Below, piece by piece: positions 36,906-45,505 of a DNA stretch of 64,000 nucleotides. The stretch covers positions 37,925-101,924 of the forward strand of contig NKIN01000003.1 of assembly GCA_002255905.1 (NCBI GenBank), in the 5' to 3' direction. This DNA comes from Burkholderiales bacterium PBB1 (GTDB taxonomy: Bacteria > Pseudomonadota > Gammaproteobacteria > Burkholderiales > Burkholderiaceae_C). Every line of letters starts with the position of its first letter. The first letter of the stretch is position 1. The notes beneath the pieces were generated by a model. The model was not told the DNA's origin, did not search any database, and saw nothing but the letters and a program-made list of their open reading frames with translations. Position numbers and translations under genes: made by a program.

Positions 36906-39473
36906 ATGAAAGTCACCCGCGTCCGCGCGCTCCGCGGCCCCAATCTCTGGACGCGCCACACCGCCATCGAGGCGGTGGTCTCCTGCACGGCACCTGAATG
37001 CGTGCTGGAAAACATCGCCGGGTTCGAATCCCGTGTGCGTGCGCTGTTTCCGGCCATCGGCGCCTTGCACGCCTCCAGTCAGCAGCAACCGAAATCGCTG
37101 GCCCACGTTCTCGAGTCGGCGGCGCTGGCCTTGCAGGCGCAGGCCGGCTGCCCGGTCACCTTCAGCCGCACCTCGGCCACCGTCGACCCCGGGGTCTACC
37201 AGGTCGTCGTTGAATACAGCGAAGAGGCTGTCGGCCGACAGGCGTTCGAGCTGGGGCAGGCGCTGGTCAAGGCAGCGGTTCACAACCGGCCGTTCGATGT
37301 CGAAGCGGCCATCCAGCAACTGCGCGCCACCCACGAAGACGTCCGCCTCGGGCCCAGCACCGGGGCCATCGTCGATGCCGCGGCCGCACGCGGCATCCCC
37401 TGGCGCCGACTGACGCAGGGCAGCCTCGTGCAGTTCGGCTGGGGCTCGCGCCAGCGTCGCATCCAGGCTGCCGAGGTCGACGCCACCAGCGCGGTGGCCG
37501 AATCCATTGCGCAGGACAAGGACCTGACCAAGAAGCTGTTGCTGGCCGCCGGCGTGCCGGTGCCGTATGGCCGCCCGGTGTCGAGCGCGGAGGAGGCCTG
37601 GGCGGTGGCCCTGGAAATCGGCCTGCCGGTGGTCGTCAAGCCTCAGGACGGCAACCAGGGCAAGGGCGTCACCGTCAACATCGTGAACCGCGAGCACCTG
37701 GAGATCGCTTACCGCGTGGCCGCCGAGATCGGCGACGTGATGGTCGAGCGCTTCCTGCCAGGCAGCGATTACCGCTTGCTGGTGGTCGGTGACCGCATGG
37801 TGGCCGCCGCCCGGCGCGATCCGCCGCAGGTGCTGGGTGATGGCGAACACACGGTGCGGCAGCTGGTGGATCAGGTCAATGCCGATCCGAAACGCAGCGA
37901 TGGACATTCGACTTCGCTGACCAAGATCCGCTTCGACGACATCGCGGTGGCTCGCCTGGGCGAGCAGGGTCTGACACCGGAATCGGTGCCTGCCAAAGGA
38001 CGCCGCGTCGTGCTTCGCAACAACGCCAACCTGAGCACCGGCGGCACCGCCACCGATGTGACCGACAGCGTGCACCCGGAACTGGCCGCACGTGCGGTGA
38101 CCGCTGCCCAAACCATCGGGCTGCACATCTGCGGCGTCGATGTGGTGTGCGAGAGCGTGCTGCGCCCGTTGGAAGAACAGGGCGGCGGCGTGGTCGAAGT
38201 CAACGCGGCGCCCGGTCTGCGCATGCATCTGGCGCCTTCCTATGGGAAGGGTCGGGCGGTCGGCGAGGCCATGATCGCCAGCCTGTACCCCCATGGCGAG
38301 GACGGCCGGATTCCGGTGGTGGCAGTGACCGGCACGAACGGCAAGACGACCACCGCCCGGCTGATCGCCCACCTGTTTTCGACCAGCGGCTTGCGGGTGG
38401 GCATGACCAACACCGATGGCGTGTATGTCGAAGGACGGCAGATCGACAGCGGTGACTGCAGCGGTCCCAAGAGCGCGCGCAACGTGCTGATGCATCCGGA
38501 TGTCGACGCCGCCGTGTTCGAGACCGCCCGCGGTGGTGTGCTGCGCGAAGGACTCGGCTTCGACCGCTGCCAGGTGGCCGTGGTCACCAACATCGGCAGC
38601 GGCGACCACCTGGGCCTGAACTACATCACCACCGTCGAGGACCTGGCGGTGCTGAAGCGGGTGATCGTGCAGAACGTGGCACCGACCGGCTACGCCGTGC
38701 TCAACGCCGTCGACCCGAATGTGGTGGCGATGGCTGCCAACTGCCCGGGCGAGGTGATCTTCTTTGCGGCCGATCGCCAGCATCCCGTCATGGTCACGCA
38801 CCGCGCTCAGGGACATCGCACCGTCTGTGTCGAGGGTGAGTGGCTGGTCGCGTCGCAAGGCGCCTGGCGCGAACGGGTTGCGCTGCGCGACGTGCCCCTG
38901 ACGCGCAACGGCGCCATCCGTTTCCAGGTCGAGAACGTGATGGCCGCGGTGGCCGCCGCCTGGGGCGCGGGTTTGGCCTGGGACGTCGTGCGACGTGGCC
39001 TGGCCAGCTTCTCGGGCGATGCCGACAACGTGCCCGGCCGTTTCAACGTGATGAACTATCGCGGGGCCACCGTCATTGCCGACTATGGCCACAACCCCGA
39101 CGCGATGCGCGCGTTGGTCTCGGCCGTGGAAGCCCTGCCCGCGCAGCGGCGCACGGTGGTGATCAGCGGCGCGGGCGATCGCCGCGACGAGGACATCCGC
39201 GAGCAGACCCAGATTCTCGGCAATGCCTTCGACGACGTTTTGCTCTACCAGGATGCCTGCCAGCGCGGGCGCGCCGATGGCGAGGTGATCCGGCTGCTGC
39301 GCGAGGGCCTCGAAGGTGCAAAGCGCACGCGGCGCATCGAGGACATCCGAGGCGAATTCACCGCGATCGACCGTGCGCTCGATCGCCTGGAGCCCGGCGA
39401 TCTGTGCCTGGTGCTCGTCGATCAGGTCGACGAAGCCCTGGCGCACCTGTCCAAGAAAGTCGCTGCGGCCTGA
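36906..39473 (+). CDS. cphA: Cyanophycin synthetase (CphA)
   Basis: 855 residues, near the usual CphA1 length. The N-domain is shorter and reads AHVLESAALAL (66-76), lacking the His and Glu seen in the paralogue. The ATP-grasp domain has VVVKPQDGNQGKG (242-254) and VVEVNAAPGL. The Mur-ligase domain has an intact P-loop GTNGKTT (476-482), the FETARGGVLREGLGFD segment and VTNIGSGDHLG. The C-terminal ligase domain includes VIADYGHNPDA and ISGAGDRRDEDI. The enzyme adds Asp to the backbone and Arg to Asp side chains using ATP. It is co-directional with cphA' and probably in one operon. Confidence 0.93.
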   Translation: MKVTRVRALRGPNLWTRHTAIEAVVSCTAPECVLENIAGFESRVRALFPAIGALHASSQQQPKSLAHVLESAALALQAQAGCPVTFSRTSATVDPGVYQVVVEYSEEAVGRQAFELGQALVKAAVHNRPFDVEAAIQQLRATHEDVRLGPSTGAIVDAAAARGIPWRRLTQGSLVQFGWGSRQRRIQAAEVDATSAVAESIAQDKDLTKKLLLAAGVPVPYGRPVSSAEEAWAVALEIGLPVVVKPQDGNQGKGVTVNIVNREHLEIAYRVAAEIGDVMVERFLPGSDYRLLVVGDRMVAAARRDPPQVLGDGEHTVRQLVDQVNADPKRSDGHSTSLTKIRFDDIAVARLGEQGLTPESVPAKGRRVVLRNNANLSTGGTATDVTDSVHPELAARAVTAAQTIGLHICGVDVVCESVLRPLEEQGGGVVEVNAAPGLRMHLAPSYGKGRAVGEAMIASLYPHGEDGRIPVVAVTGTNGKTTTARLIAHLFSTSGLRVGMTNTDGVYVEGRQIDSGDCSGPKSARNVLMHPDVDAAVFETARGGVLREGLGFDRCQVAVVTNIGSGDHLGLNYITTVEDLAVLKRVIVQNVAPTGYAVLNAVDPNVVAMAANCPGEVIFFAADRQHPVMVTHRAQGHRTVCVEGEWLVASQGAWRERVALRDVPLTRNGAIRFQVENVMAAVAAAWGAGLAWDVVRRGLASFSGDADNVPGRFNVMNYRGATVIADYGHNPDAMRALVSAVEALPAQRRTVVISGAGDRRDEDIREQTQILGNAFDDVLLYQDACQRGRADGEVIRLLREGLEGAKRTRRIEDIRGEFTAIDRALDRLEPGDLCLVLVDQVDEALAHLSKKVAAA

Positions 39474-39599
39474 CACCACCCGGCGTATTCAAATAGCCGA
39501 CACCCACGAATGGGGGCCATCGCCGGATGGATTTTCTTGCCTTGATCTCGAAAGGATCATTCGCACCCACATTCCCGCAAGGCGGACCAGGGGCGGCAG

Positions 39600-39881
39600 A
39601 TGAAATTCGAAGAGCGAGTCGAGGGCGATTACCTGATCTACGCAGGTGCGCTGGATGTCCTGCGTGGCGACGGTTACATCGGCGCGGTGGTCGTCAACCG
39701 CACGAGTCGACAGCACCGCAGGGGCCAGGAGGTCTTTCGCGATGAAAGCCTGGCCTGCGGCCACCGGTGGTCGTCTGCAGACGAGGCGCTGATGTTTGCG
39801 TTGGGCAGGGCGAGGGAATGGATCACTCAACAAGGCCGCCAGGCGCCTGAGCGCGGCGACCAGCGTGCGATGCAGCGCTGA
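39600..39881 (+). CDS. Small hypothetical protein
   Basis: 93 residues, start ATG 39600 with a G-rich stretch upstream. The sequence MKFEERVEGDYLIYAGALDVL with later SADEALMFALGRAREWI reads as a compact alpha/beta domain with a helical end, a plausible genuine protein. Its last 59 bases overlap the end of the convergent EamA gene. It lies about 125 bases after cphA on the same strand and could be the last gene of the cyanophycin operon. No family recognised. Confidence 0.5.
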   Translation: MKFEERVEGDYLIYAGALDVLRGDGYIGAVVVNRTSRQHRRGQEVFRDESLACGHRWSSADEALMFALGRAREWITQQGRQAPERGDQRAMQR

Positions 39882-40767
39882 GAGCACCGCCGAACTGATT
39901 GACCAGCAGTCCCGCCAGCACCAATCCCACCCCAGACCACTGCGCTGCGCTGAGGCGCTCCGACAGGAAGAACGAACCGGCCCACAGCCCGACGACGGGA
40001 ACCAGCAGCGAAAACGGTGCGATGCGGCCGGCCGCATGACGTTGCAGCAGCCGCATCCACAACGAGTACCCGACCAGGGTGGCCAGCAGCGCGAGGTAGG
40101 CCACAGCAGCCCACTCGCGCACACCCATCGCCGTCACCGACTGCCAGCTCGCCGCTGCACCATCGAGCGCGACGGCGATCGCCAGAAACGGCAGTACCGA
40201 CACCGCGCTGCTCCAGACGATGAACTGGAACGGATCGATCGGTGCTGTACTGCGTCCCATCAGTCGCACGAGCAGATTCGAGCCTGCCCATGACAAGGCG
40301 GCCGACAAGGTCAGCACGAAGCCCAGCAGCGTCATCTCGTGCGGACCGCTGCCGTGGCTTGCCGCAATCAGCGCAAGCCCGGCCGCAGCCATCAGCAACC
40401 CGGCGCCGTGGTGCAAACGGGCTCGCTCACCCAGCACGGGAATGGCGAGCAGCACCGTGAACAGTACCTGCGCCTGCAGAACGGTCGACGCCAGTCCCGA
40501 GGGCATGCCGAAGTGCAAGGCCGTGAACAGCAGGCCAAACTGCCCGAGTCCCTGGAGCAGGCCGTAGCTCGCGATGAAGCGCCAGGAGATGCGTGGCCGT
40601 GGCACGAGCCACAACAGCGGCAGCGAGGCCATTGCGAACCGCAGCGCGCCGAGCATCATCGGGCTGACGGCAGTCAGCGCGCGCTTCATCACGACGAAAT
40701 TCAGCCCCCAGATGATCACGACCGTGAGTGCGGCGAGCAGGTCTCCGCGCGACAACCCGCGATTCAT
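39823..40767 (-). CDS. EamA/DMT family transporter
   Basis: 314 residues with ten transmembrane helices in two EamA repeats (first from LLAALTVVIIWGLNFVVMK, second from LLGFVLTLSAALSWAGSNLLV). DMT transporters export amino acids or metabolites or exchange sugars; the substrate cannot be deduced. The ATG at 40767 overlaps the alpha/beta hydrolase stop as ATGA, so it is the last gene in a five-gene overlapping leftward operon. Confidence 0.9.
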   Translation of the reverse strand: MNRGLSRGDLLAALTVVIIWGLNFVVMKRALTAVSPMMLGALRFAMASLPLLWLVPRPRISWRFIASYGLLQGLGQFGLLFTALHFGMPSGLASTVLQAQVLFTVLLAIPVLGERARLHHGAGLLMAAAGLALIAASHGSGPHEMTLLGFVLTLSAALSWAGSNLLVRLMGRSTAPIDPFQFIVWSSAVSVLPFLAIAVALDGAAASWQSVTAMGVREWAAVAYLALLATLVGYSLWMRLLQRHAAGRIAPFSLLVPVVGLWAGSFFLSERLSAAQWSGVGLVLAGLLVNQFGGALSAASHAGRRAQAPGGLVE

Positions 40768-41726
40768 CGGCGGGCCAGGAAAGCGTCGTACAAGGCCACG
40801 AATTCGTCCAGGCGTTCGAAGTAGGGCAAGGCCCCGGTGGGCATGACGTCGAACGTCCAGTTCGTTCGCCCGGCATAGGCCGACTTGTGTCGGTAGTCGA
40901 CAAAGTCGCCGCGCACGCCGTGAACCATCCACACCGGCATCGTCAGCGACTGATACACGCGCGTGATGTCAGCGCTGAACAGATAGGCGCTGACGAACCA
41001 GTACGGCGCGAACTTGGCGCCCGGCTGGCGCGTCGTCAGTACGTCATAGTCCAGCAGCCCTTCATCGATCTGCGCACTTCCCCAGGTCTTCTTCAGGAAG
41101 TAGCGGATCACCGAGCGCTTGGTCAGCCAGCGGTACAGCCCGTCACTCCACCGTGGATTGAAGAAGGTCCGGCGCAGCCAGGCGATGCCGCGGTTGGTGC
41201 CAGTGGGGCCATTGAATGGCGCCCCGCGATTGAAGCCCGTCGGGCTGACCAAAGCGACGCTGCGAAATCGAGCCGGAGCCTCCTGAGCGGCACGTGCGGC
41301 GTACTCGCTGGACAGCGAGACGCCGATCACGTCGATCGGTCTGTCGCCATGGACACGCTGGATCTCGGCCACCATTGCATGCACCGCATCGGTCATCAGA
41401 CGCGGCAGATATGGGCGCTCGGTGCGCTCTGAAAATCCAAAGCCCGGCAGATCGGGTGCGTACACCGGGCGCTGGCGGCGGTAATGCTCAAAGAGGGGCT
41501 TCACCTCAAAGGCCGAGCCCGAGGCATTGATGCTGTGCAACAGCAGCAGGGGCGTCTTGTCGGGATCGGATGCTGCGCCATCGGCTGGACCCGCAACGTA
41601 GTACGACAAGCGGCCGGCGATGCAGTCCATCTCGATGCGATCGCCGGGCAGGGCCGGCGGCAGTGTGGGCGCGTGGGACGTGGGTGTCATCAATGGCACA
41701 CGGGACGACGCTTCAGCCGACGTCAT
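40764..41726 (-). CDS. Alpha/beta hydrolase with atypical GxSxS nucleophile elbow
   Basis: 320 residues, no signal peptide. It has a hydrolase core: LLLLHSINASGS oxyanion region, YAPDLPGFGFSER, and nucleophile elbow IGVSLSSEYAA, where the usual GxSxG ends in Ser. The acid is probably in VHGVRGDFVDYR and a catalytic His is not obvious near the C-terminus (GALPYFERLDEF has none), so catalysis may be altered. The ATG at 41726 overlaps the methyltransferase stop (ATGA). The product could serve the same pathway as the upstream esterase. Confidence 0.82.
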   Translation of the reverse strand: MTSAEASSRVPLMTPTSHAPTLPPALPGDRIEMDCIAGRLSYYVAGPADGAASDPDKTPLLLLHSINASGSAFEVKPLFEHYRRQRPVYAPDLPGFGFSERTERPYLPRLMTDAVHAMVAEIQRVHGDRPIDVIGVSLSSEYAARAAQEAPARFRSVALVSPTGFNRGAPFNGPTGTNRGIAWLRRTFFNPRWSDGLYRWLTKRSVIRYFLKKTWGSAQIDEGLLDYDVLTTRQPGAKFAPYWFVSAYLFSADITRVYQSLTMPVWMVHGVRGDFVDYRHKSAYAGRTNWTFDVMPTGALPYFERLDEFVALYDAFLARR

Positions 41727-42460
41727 GGCCGCTTGAATATCACCACATGCTGCCAAGGCAGCTTGCGCGCTGTGCGCTCCCACACCAGCGACTGATCGGC
41801 GGCTTCCAGTCGGATCTGTTGCTCTGTCATCTTGTGCAGCGACTTGATCGGAACGCTGAAGTCTTCGCCTCGGTACTCGACGAACACCACCCGTCCACCG
41901 GGCCGCACTGCGCGCACGATGCTTGCCAGCACCTCGTGCGGATACGCCAGCTCGTGATACACATCGACCATGATGGCCAGATCGACCGATGCTTCAGGCA
42001 GTTTCACATCGTCGTCGGCGCCGAGCACCGGCACGATGTTGCCGTAGCCGGGGCGCTTCGCGGTGGTCTCGAGCACGCTCAGCATCTGCGGTTGCACCTC
42101 GATCGCGTAGACCTTGCCCTGGGGCCCCACCTGCAAGGCCAGGCGTCGCGAGTAGTAGCCAGTGCCGGCGCCGACATCGGCCACATTCATTCCAGGCGTC
42201 AACGCCAGTTCGGCGATCAGCAGGTCTGCGCGCTCTTCCTTCTGCCGCTCGGTGCGCTCGAGCCAGGCGGCACCGTCGAATCCCATCATCCGGGCGATTT
42301 CGCGGCCGTGATATGCCTTGCCGATCCCGTCGGCGCTGGGTGATACCGCCTGGTAGCGCTCGTCTGGGGGTGTGGGGCTCGCCGAGATCGAACCCAGGCC
42401 CAGCAGCAGTACCAGCAGGGACGGCCATGTGCGGCGGATGAAGGCGGACGACGGGCCCAT
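41723..42460 (-). CDS. Class I SAM-dependent methyltransferase with a signal peptide
   Basis: 245 residues. The first 27 look like an export signal (FIRRTWPSLLVLLLGLGSISASP). The mature protein has a Rossmann methyltransferase core: motif I VADVGAGTGYYSRRL, acidic end of strand 2 YAIEVQP, and LAIMVDVYHEL, with PGGRVVFVEY as motif III. The ATG at 42460 lies 2 bases after the esterase stop and excludes 14 extra upstream codons. Because SAM is cytoplasmic, an exported methyltransferase is odd; either the hydrophobic leader is a membrane anchor or the activity is different. Confidence 0.85.
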   Translation of the reverse strand: MGPSSAFIRRTWPSLLVLLLGLGSISASPTPPDERYQAVSPSADGIGKAYHGREIARMMGFDGAAWLERTERQKEERADLLIAELALTPGMNVADVGAGTGYYSRRLALQVGPQGKVYAIEVQPQMLSVLETTAKRPGYGNIVPVLGADDDVKLPEASVDLAIMVDVYHELAYPHEVLASIVRAVRPGGRVVFVEYRGEDFSVPIKSLHKMTEQQIRLEAADQSLVWERTARKLPWQHVVIFKRP

Positions 42461-42462
42461 GC

Positions 42463-43629
42463 TCAGGCCGCCGATCCGATGTGGTGGCTGAAGAAGCGCC
42501 ACATCTCGCGTGTGGCATCGGGGCCGCCCGGGTCGGTGTAGGAGCCTTGCGCGCTTCCGCCCGACCAGGCGTGCCCGCCGCCGTGCACGACCCAGTGCTC
42601 GGCCTGTGGTGTCGGGCTGCCTGCCGAGCGGTAGACCGTTCGGGTATAGCGGCGCCCCTGCGGCGACATGCCGAGCTCCTGAACCGCTGCCCCGGCAGCG
42701 CTGTCGCCGCTGTCCAGTGCATCGCCCAGCGCCATTGCGATGGCATGGGTGCCATTGCCTGGGTGGACGATGCCATCGCCGTCGCCGTGGAACACGATCG
42801 TTGGCCGCGGCAGTTGTTGGCTGGCCTTGCCGATCATGCCGTTGTCCGCTGCACCGGGGTGCGATGTGACCGGCGCTGATGTGGGCGTCCTGGGCCCGTT
42901 TTTCATCGCCGACAGGGCTGACATCAGATCGTTGGCTGCGCCGCTCGCCAGCCCCGAGTGAATGCCGACCGCGGCGTAGATGTCTGGATAGGCCTGGCCG
43001 AGGTTGGCCGCCATCGCACCGCCCGCTGACAGGCCGGCAACGTAGACACGGCGGGCATCGAGCCCGTGCTGGGCGACCACAGCGCGGGTCATGCCGGCCA
43101 GCACGGCCGCCTCGCCCTGGCCGCGCAGTTGATGGTCAGGCTGGAACCAGTTCCAGCATCGCTGCGGGTTGGCATCCTGAGCCTGCGCGGGGTACAGCAC
43201 CGCAAAGCCTTGCTCGCGCCCCAGCGCGCTCATGCCCGTGCCGAGCGCGAAGTCGGCTGGATTCTGGGTGCAGCCATGCAGCATCACCACCAGTGGCAAT
43301 GGCGCACCCGGTGGGGTCTCCGACCCAGGGGGCGGGAGGTCGAGCAGGTAGTCGCGGGTCAATCCGGACTCGCTGTGGGAGCCGGTCAACCTCGAGCCTT
43401 CGACGTTGGCCGGGGCACGCGCCGCGGGTGGGGTGTCGACCGCGGTGTTCATCCACTCTGCCGCGCTGTTCTCGACCACATCACTGTGTGTGGATTGGGC
43501 TGAGGCGGTGGGCAACGGGAGGGACGGGCGCCCCAGCGCTTGCTGGATTGCCTGCGTGGCTTCGGCCAGCTTGCCCAGGCGCGTCAGCCGTGTCACCTCG
43601 GTCATCCAGTGCGGCAGGGTTTCGGACAT
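42463..43629 (-). CDS. PHB depolymerase family esterase
   Basis: 388 residues. A helical N-terminal segment (MTEVTRLTRLGKLAEATQAIQ) is typical of the intracellular-type members of this family, and there is no signal peptide. The catalytic part shows MLHGCTQNPADF, RCWNWF, the lipase box GLSAGG (Ser201), an Asp in PTIVFHGDGDGIVHPGN and His in HGGGHAWSGG. These enzymes cleave polyhydroxybutyrate or short esters. It is the second gene of the operon, 65 bases downstream of the ribbon-helix-helix regulator, and so may be under its control. Confidence 0.88.
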   Translation of the reverse strand: MSETLPHWMTEVTRLTRLGKLAEATQAIQQALGRPSLPLPTASAQSTHSDVVENSAAEWMNTAVDTPPAARAPANVEGSRLTGSHSESGLTRDYLLDLPPPGSETPPGAPLPLVVMLHGCTQNPADFALGTGMSALGREQGFAVLYPAQAQDANPQRCWNWFQPDHQLRGQGEAAVLAGMTRAVVAQHGLDARRVYVAGLSAGGAMAANLGQAYPDIYAAVGIHSGLASGAANDLMSALSAMKNGPRTPTSAPVTSHPGAADNGMIGKASQQLPRPTIVFHGDGDGIVHPGNGTHAIAMALGDALDSGDSAAGAAVQELGMSPQGRRYTRTVYRSAGSPTPQAEHWVVHGGGHAWSGGSAQGSYTDPGGPDATREMWRFFSHHIGSAA

Positions 43630-43694
43630 GGTGACTTTCGTGAGGGTGGTCAGGGCGTGCTGCGGGCAACGAAGCAGATGGACGTTCAGCGTGA

Positions 43695-44183
43695 TCATTT
43701 CAGCCGCCCTGCCAACGCCCGCTTCACTTCGGCGCTGGCGTGCAATGCACCGAGAACCTCGAGCGCCTCGATCGTGTCCAGCGCCAGTTCAGGCGTCACA
43801 TCGGCTGCAATCGACGCCAAGCCCACGACCCGCAGGGTCAGCTTCTGCCGCGCGTGCTGCAAGGCCTGCAGCTCCTGGCGGCTGATGTGCTGCAGGCCGA
43901 GCACCAGCATCTTGCGGGCCACCACCTGCTTCAAGGCGTCGCTGTGCTGGGTCAGTTGGTTGCGAATGGCGGTGCGGATGAAATCGGTGCGGTTGCTGTA
44001 GAAACCTTCACTGACCAGCAGATCGACCTGCCCCAGGTCGACATGTCCGAGGTTGATGGTGATCTTCTCCGAATCGGCGGCCTTCGCCGCGCGGTTGGGC
44101 TTCGCCTCGGGCGCCTCGTTCAGCTTGCGCGCGCTGGCTCGAGCGCGCGGGCTCGGGGTGCGGGCAGCGATGGCGGCATTCAT
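43695..44183 (-). CDS. Ribbon-helix-helix (CopG-like) transcriptional regulator
   Basis: 162 residues. After a basic Ala/Arg tail (1-40) comes a ribbon-helix-helix unit: strand KITINLGHVDLGQVDLLV, helix YSNRTDFIRTAIRNQL. The C-terminal half is helical (about 85-160) and may dimerise or bind a ligand; it lacks obvious metal ligands of NikR. The ATG at 44183 is chosen over TTG 44192. Three copies of ACCATCC-type half-sites lie immediately upstream (44199-44227), an arrangement fitting autoregulation. It is the first gene before the PHB-depolymerase-type esterase operon. Confidence 0.82.
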   Translation of the reverse strand: MNAAIAARTPSPRARASARKLNEAPEAKPNRAAKAADSEKITINLGHVDLGQVDLLVSEGFYSNRTDFIRTAIRNQLTQHSDALKQVVARKMLVLGLQHISRQELQALQHARQKLTLRVVGLASIAADVTPELALDTIEALEVLGALHASAEVKRALAGRLK

Positions 44184-44198
44184 GCGGCTCAATGTAGC

Positions 44199-44227
44199 AC
44201 CATCCGAATACCATCCATCTGGATGGT
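44199..44227. promoter_or_regulatory. Likely operator: ACCATCC direct and inverted repeat
   Basis: Three half-sites lie 16-44 bases before the regulator's ATG: ACCATCCG (44199-44206), ACCATCCA (44210-44217) and its perfect inverse TGGATGGT (44220-44227). The first two are spaced 11 bases apart, about one helical turn, and the last two form an 8-bp inverted repeat with a 2-base centre. This is the expected geometry for a ribbon-helix-helix repressor; binding is inferred. Confidence 0.6.
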
Positions 44228-44293
44228 CAATTTTCGGTGAGAAGTGGGCACATGGCCTGAGAATGCGCGCACCGTGCTGACAAAGACCTCCTC

Positions 44294-45442
44294 ATGACCA
44301 CCACGGTACCGACCATCCCCTGGTGGTCTGCGCTGGCAGCGTTGAAGCGGGATCGCTTGTTCTGGGTGCTGGCGCTGACGCTTGCCGGGTTGACCGCAGT
44401 CCAACCGCAGAAACTGGCTGACTATCCGCGGCTGGTCGATTGGCCGACGATGGCTGCACTGACCGGGCTCTTGGCGCTCACGCAGGCGGTCGAGTGCAGT
44501 GGCGCGCTGGCCCGGCTGGGTCGGTGGCTGGTGGCACACCTGTCCACCGAGCGGGTTGCAGCGTTCGGTCTGGTCACTGCGGCCGGGCTGCTGTCGACGC
44601 TGCTGACCAACGATGTGGCACTGTTCGTCGTTGTGCCGCTGACGCTGGGGCTGTGCCGCATCACCCCATTGCCCGCGACCAAGCTGATCATCTTTGAGGC
44701 GCTGGCGGTGAATGCAGGTTCGGCGCTGACGCCGATCGGCAATCCGCAGAATCTGTTCCTGTGGCAGCTGTCGAAGGTGTCCTTCGCCGAATTCACCCTG
44801 CACATGGCGCCGCTGGTGGCGTTGCTGTTCGCGCTGCTGCTGGCGCTCACGGCAATTGCGTTTCGCAGCACGCCCTTGAACGCCACTGTCCATGAACCCG
44901 CACCTGCACTGGACCGCCCACTGTTGTGGCTTGCACTGGCCTTGTATGGGCCGTTCCTGTGGGTGACCGATCGCGGGCATGCCGCCGCCGGCTGTGCCGT
45001 CGTCGTGGCAGCGATTGGGCTGCTGCGCCCTCGGGTGCTCGCCCGGGTCGATTGGGGCTTGCTGTTGATCTTCGTGCTGATGTTCGTTGACCTGCGCCTG
45101 CTGGCGTCGCTCGACGCGGTGCGCAGCGTCATCGACAGCTTCGGACTGGCTGCGCCGCAAAGACTCTATGCGGCAGGCATCGCTGCGTCGCAACTGGTCA
45201 GCAACGTGCCGGCCGCCATCGCGCTGGCCGAGTATTCGCGCGACTGGCGGGTGCTGGCGTACGCGGTGAACGTGGGCGGCTTCGGCCTTGCTGTGGGCTC
45301 GCTCGCCAACCTGATCGCACTGCGCATGGCGCCCGACACCGGCGCCTGGCTCAGCTTCCATCGCTATTCACTGCCATTTCTGCTGGCAGCAGCAGGGGTC
45401 GGGTACGGTTTGCTGTTTGCCGCGCACCTGGCCGGGCCTTGA
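44294..45442 (+). CDS. SLC13/ArsB-like anion permease
   Basis: 382 residues with about ten to eleven transmembrane helices. The repeated family signatures are visible: STLLTNDVALFVVVPLTL with SALTPIGNPQNLFLW in the first half, and SQLVSNVPAAIALAEYS with GSLANLIALRMA in the second. These are the inverted-repeat substrate loops of the ion transporter superfamily (dicarboxylate, sulfate, arsenite). The exact anion is not apparent. It is divergent from the ribbon-helix-helix regulator, across the putative operator, so it could share its control. Confidence 0.88.
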   Translation: MTTTVPTIPWWSALAALKRDRLFWVLALTLAGLTAVQPQKLADYPRLVDWPTMAALTGLLALTQAVECSGALARLGRWLVAHLSTERVAAFGLVTAAGLLSTLLTNDVALFVVVPLTLGLCRITPLPATKLIIFEALAVNAGSALTPIGNPQNLFLWQLSKVSFAEFTLHMAPLVALLFALLLALTAIAFRSTPLNATVHEPAPALDRPLLWLALALYGPFLWVTDRGHAAAGCAVVVAAIGLLRPRVLARVDWGLLLIFVLMFVDLRLLASLDAVRSVIDSFGLAAPQRLYAAGIAASQLVSNVPAAIALAEYSRDWRVLAYAVNVGGFGLAVGSLANLIALRMAPDTGAWLSFHRYSLPFLLAAAGVGYGLLFAAHLAGP

Positions 45443-45505
45443 AGGTCAGCCGCGACACCCTATATCTCCACCCTTGAGCGAACACTCACCTCAACCTCAG
45501 CGACC

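Noticed and set aside
37019-37033. Perfect tRNA T-arm-like sequence (CGGG TTCGAAT CCCG)
   Set aside because: It lies within the well-supported cphA reading frame and has no acceptor, D or anticodon arm around it.
36816-39479. Long open frame opposite cphA (about 890 codons)
   Set aside because: In GC-rich DNA the frame opposite a real gene often stays open; the product is His/Gly/Arg-rich without any domain.
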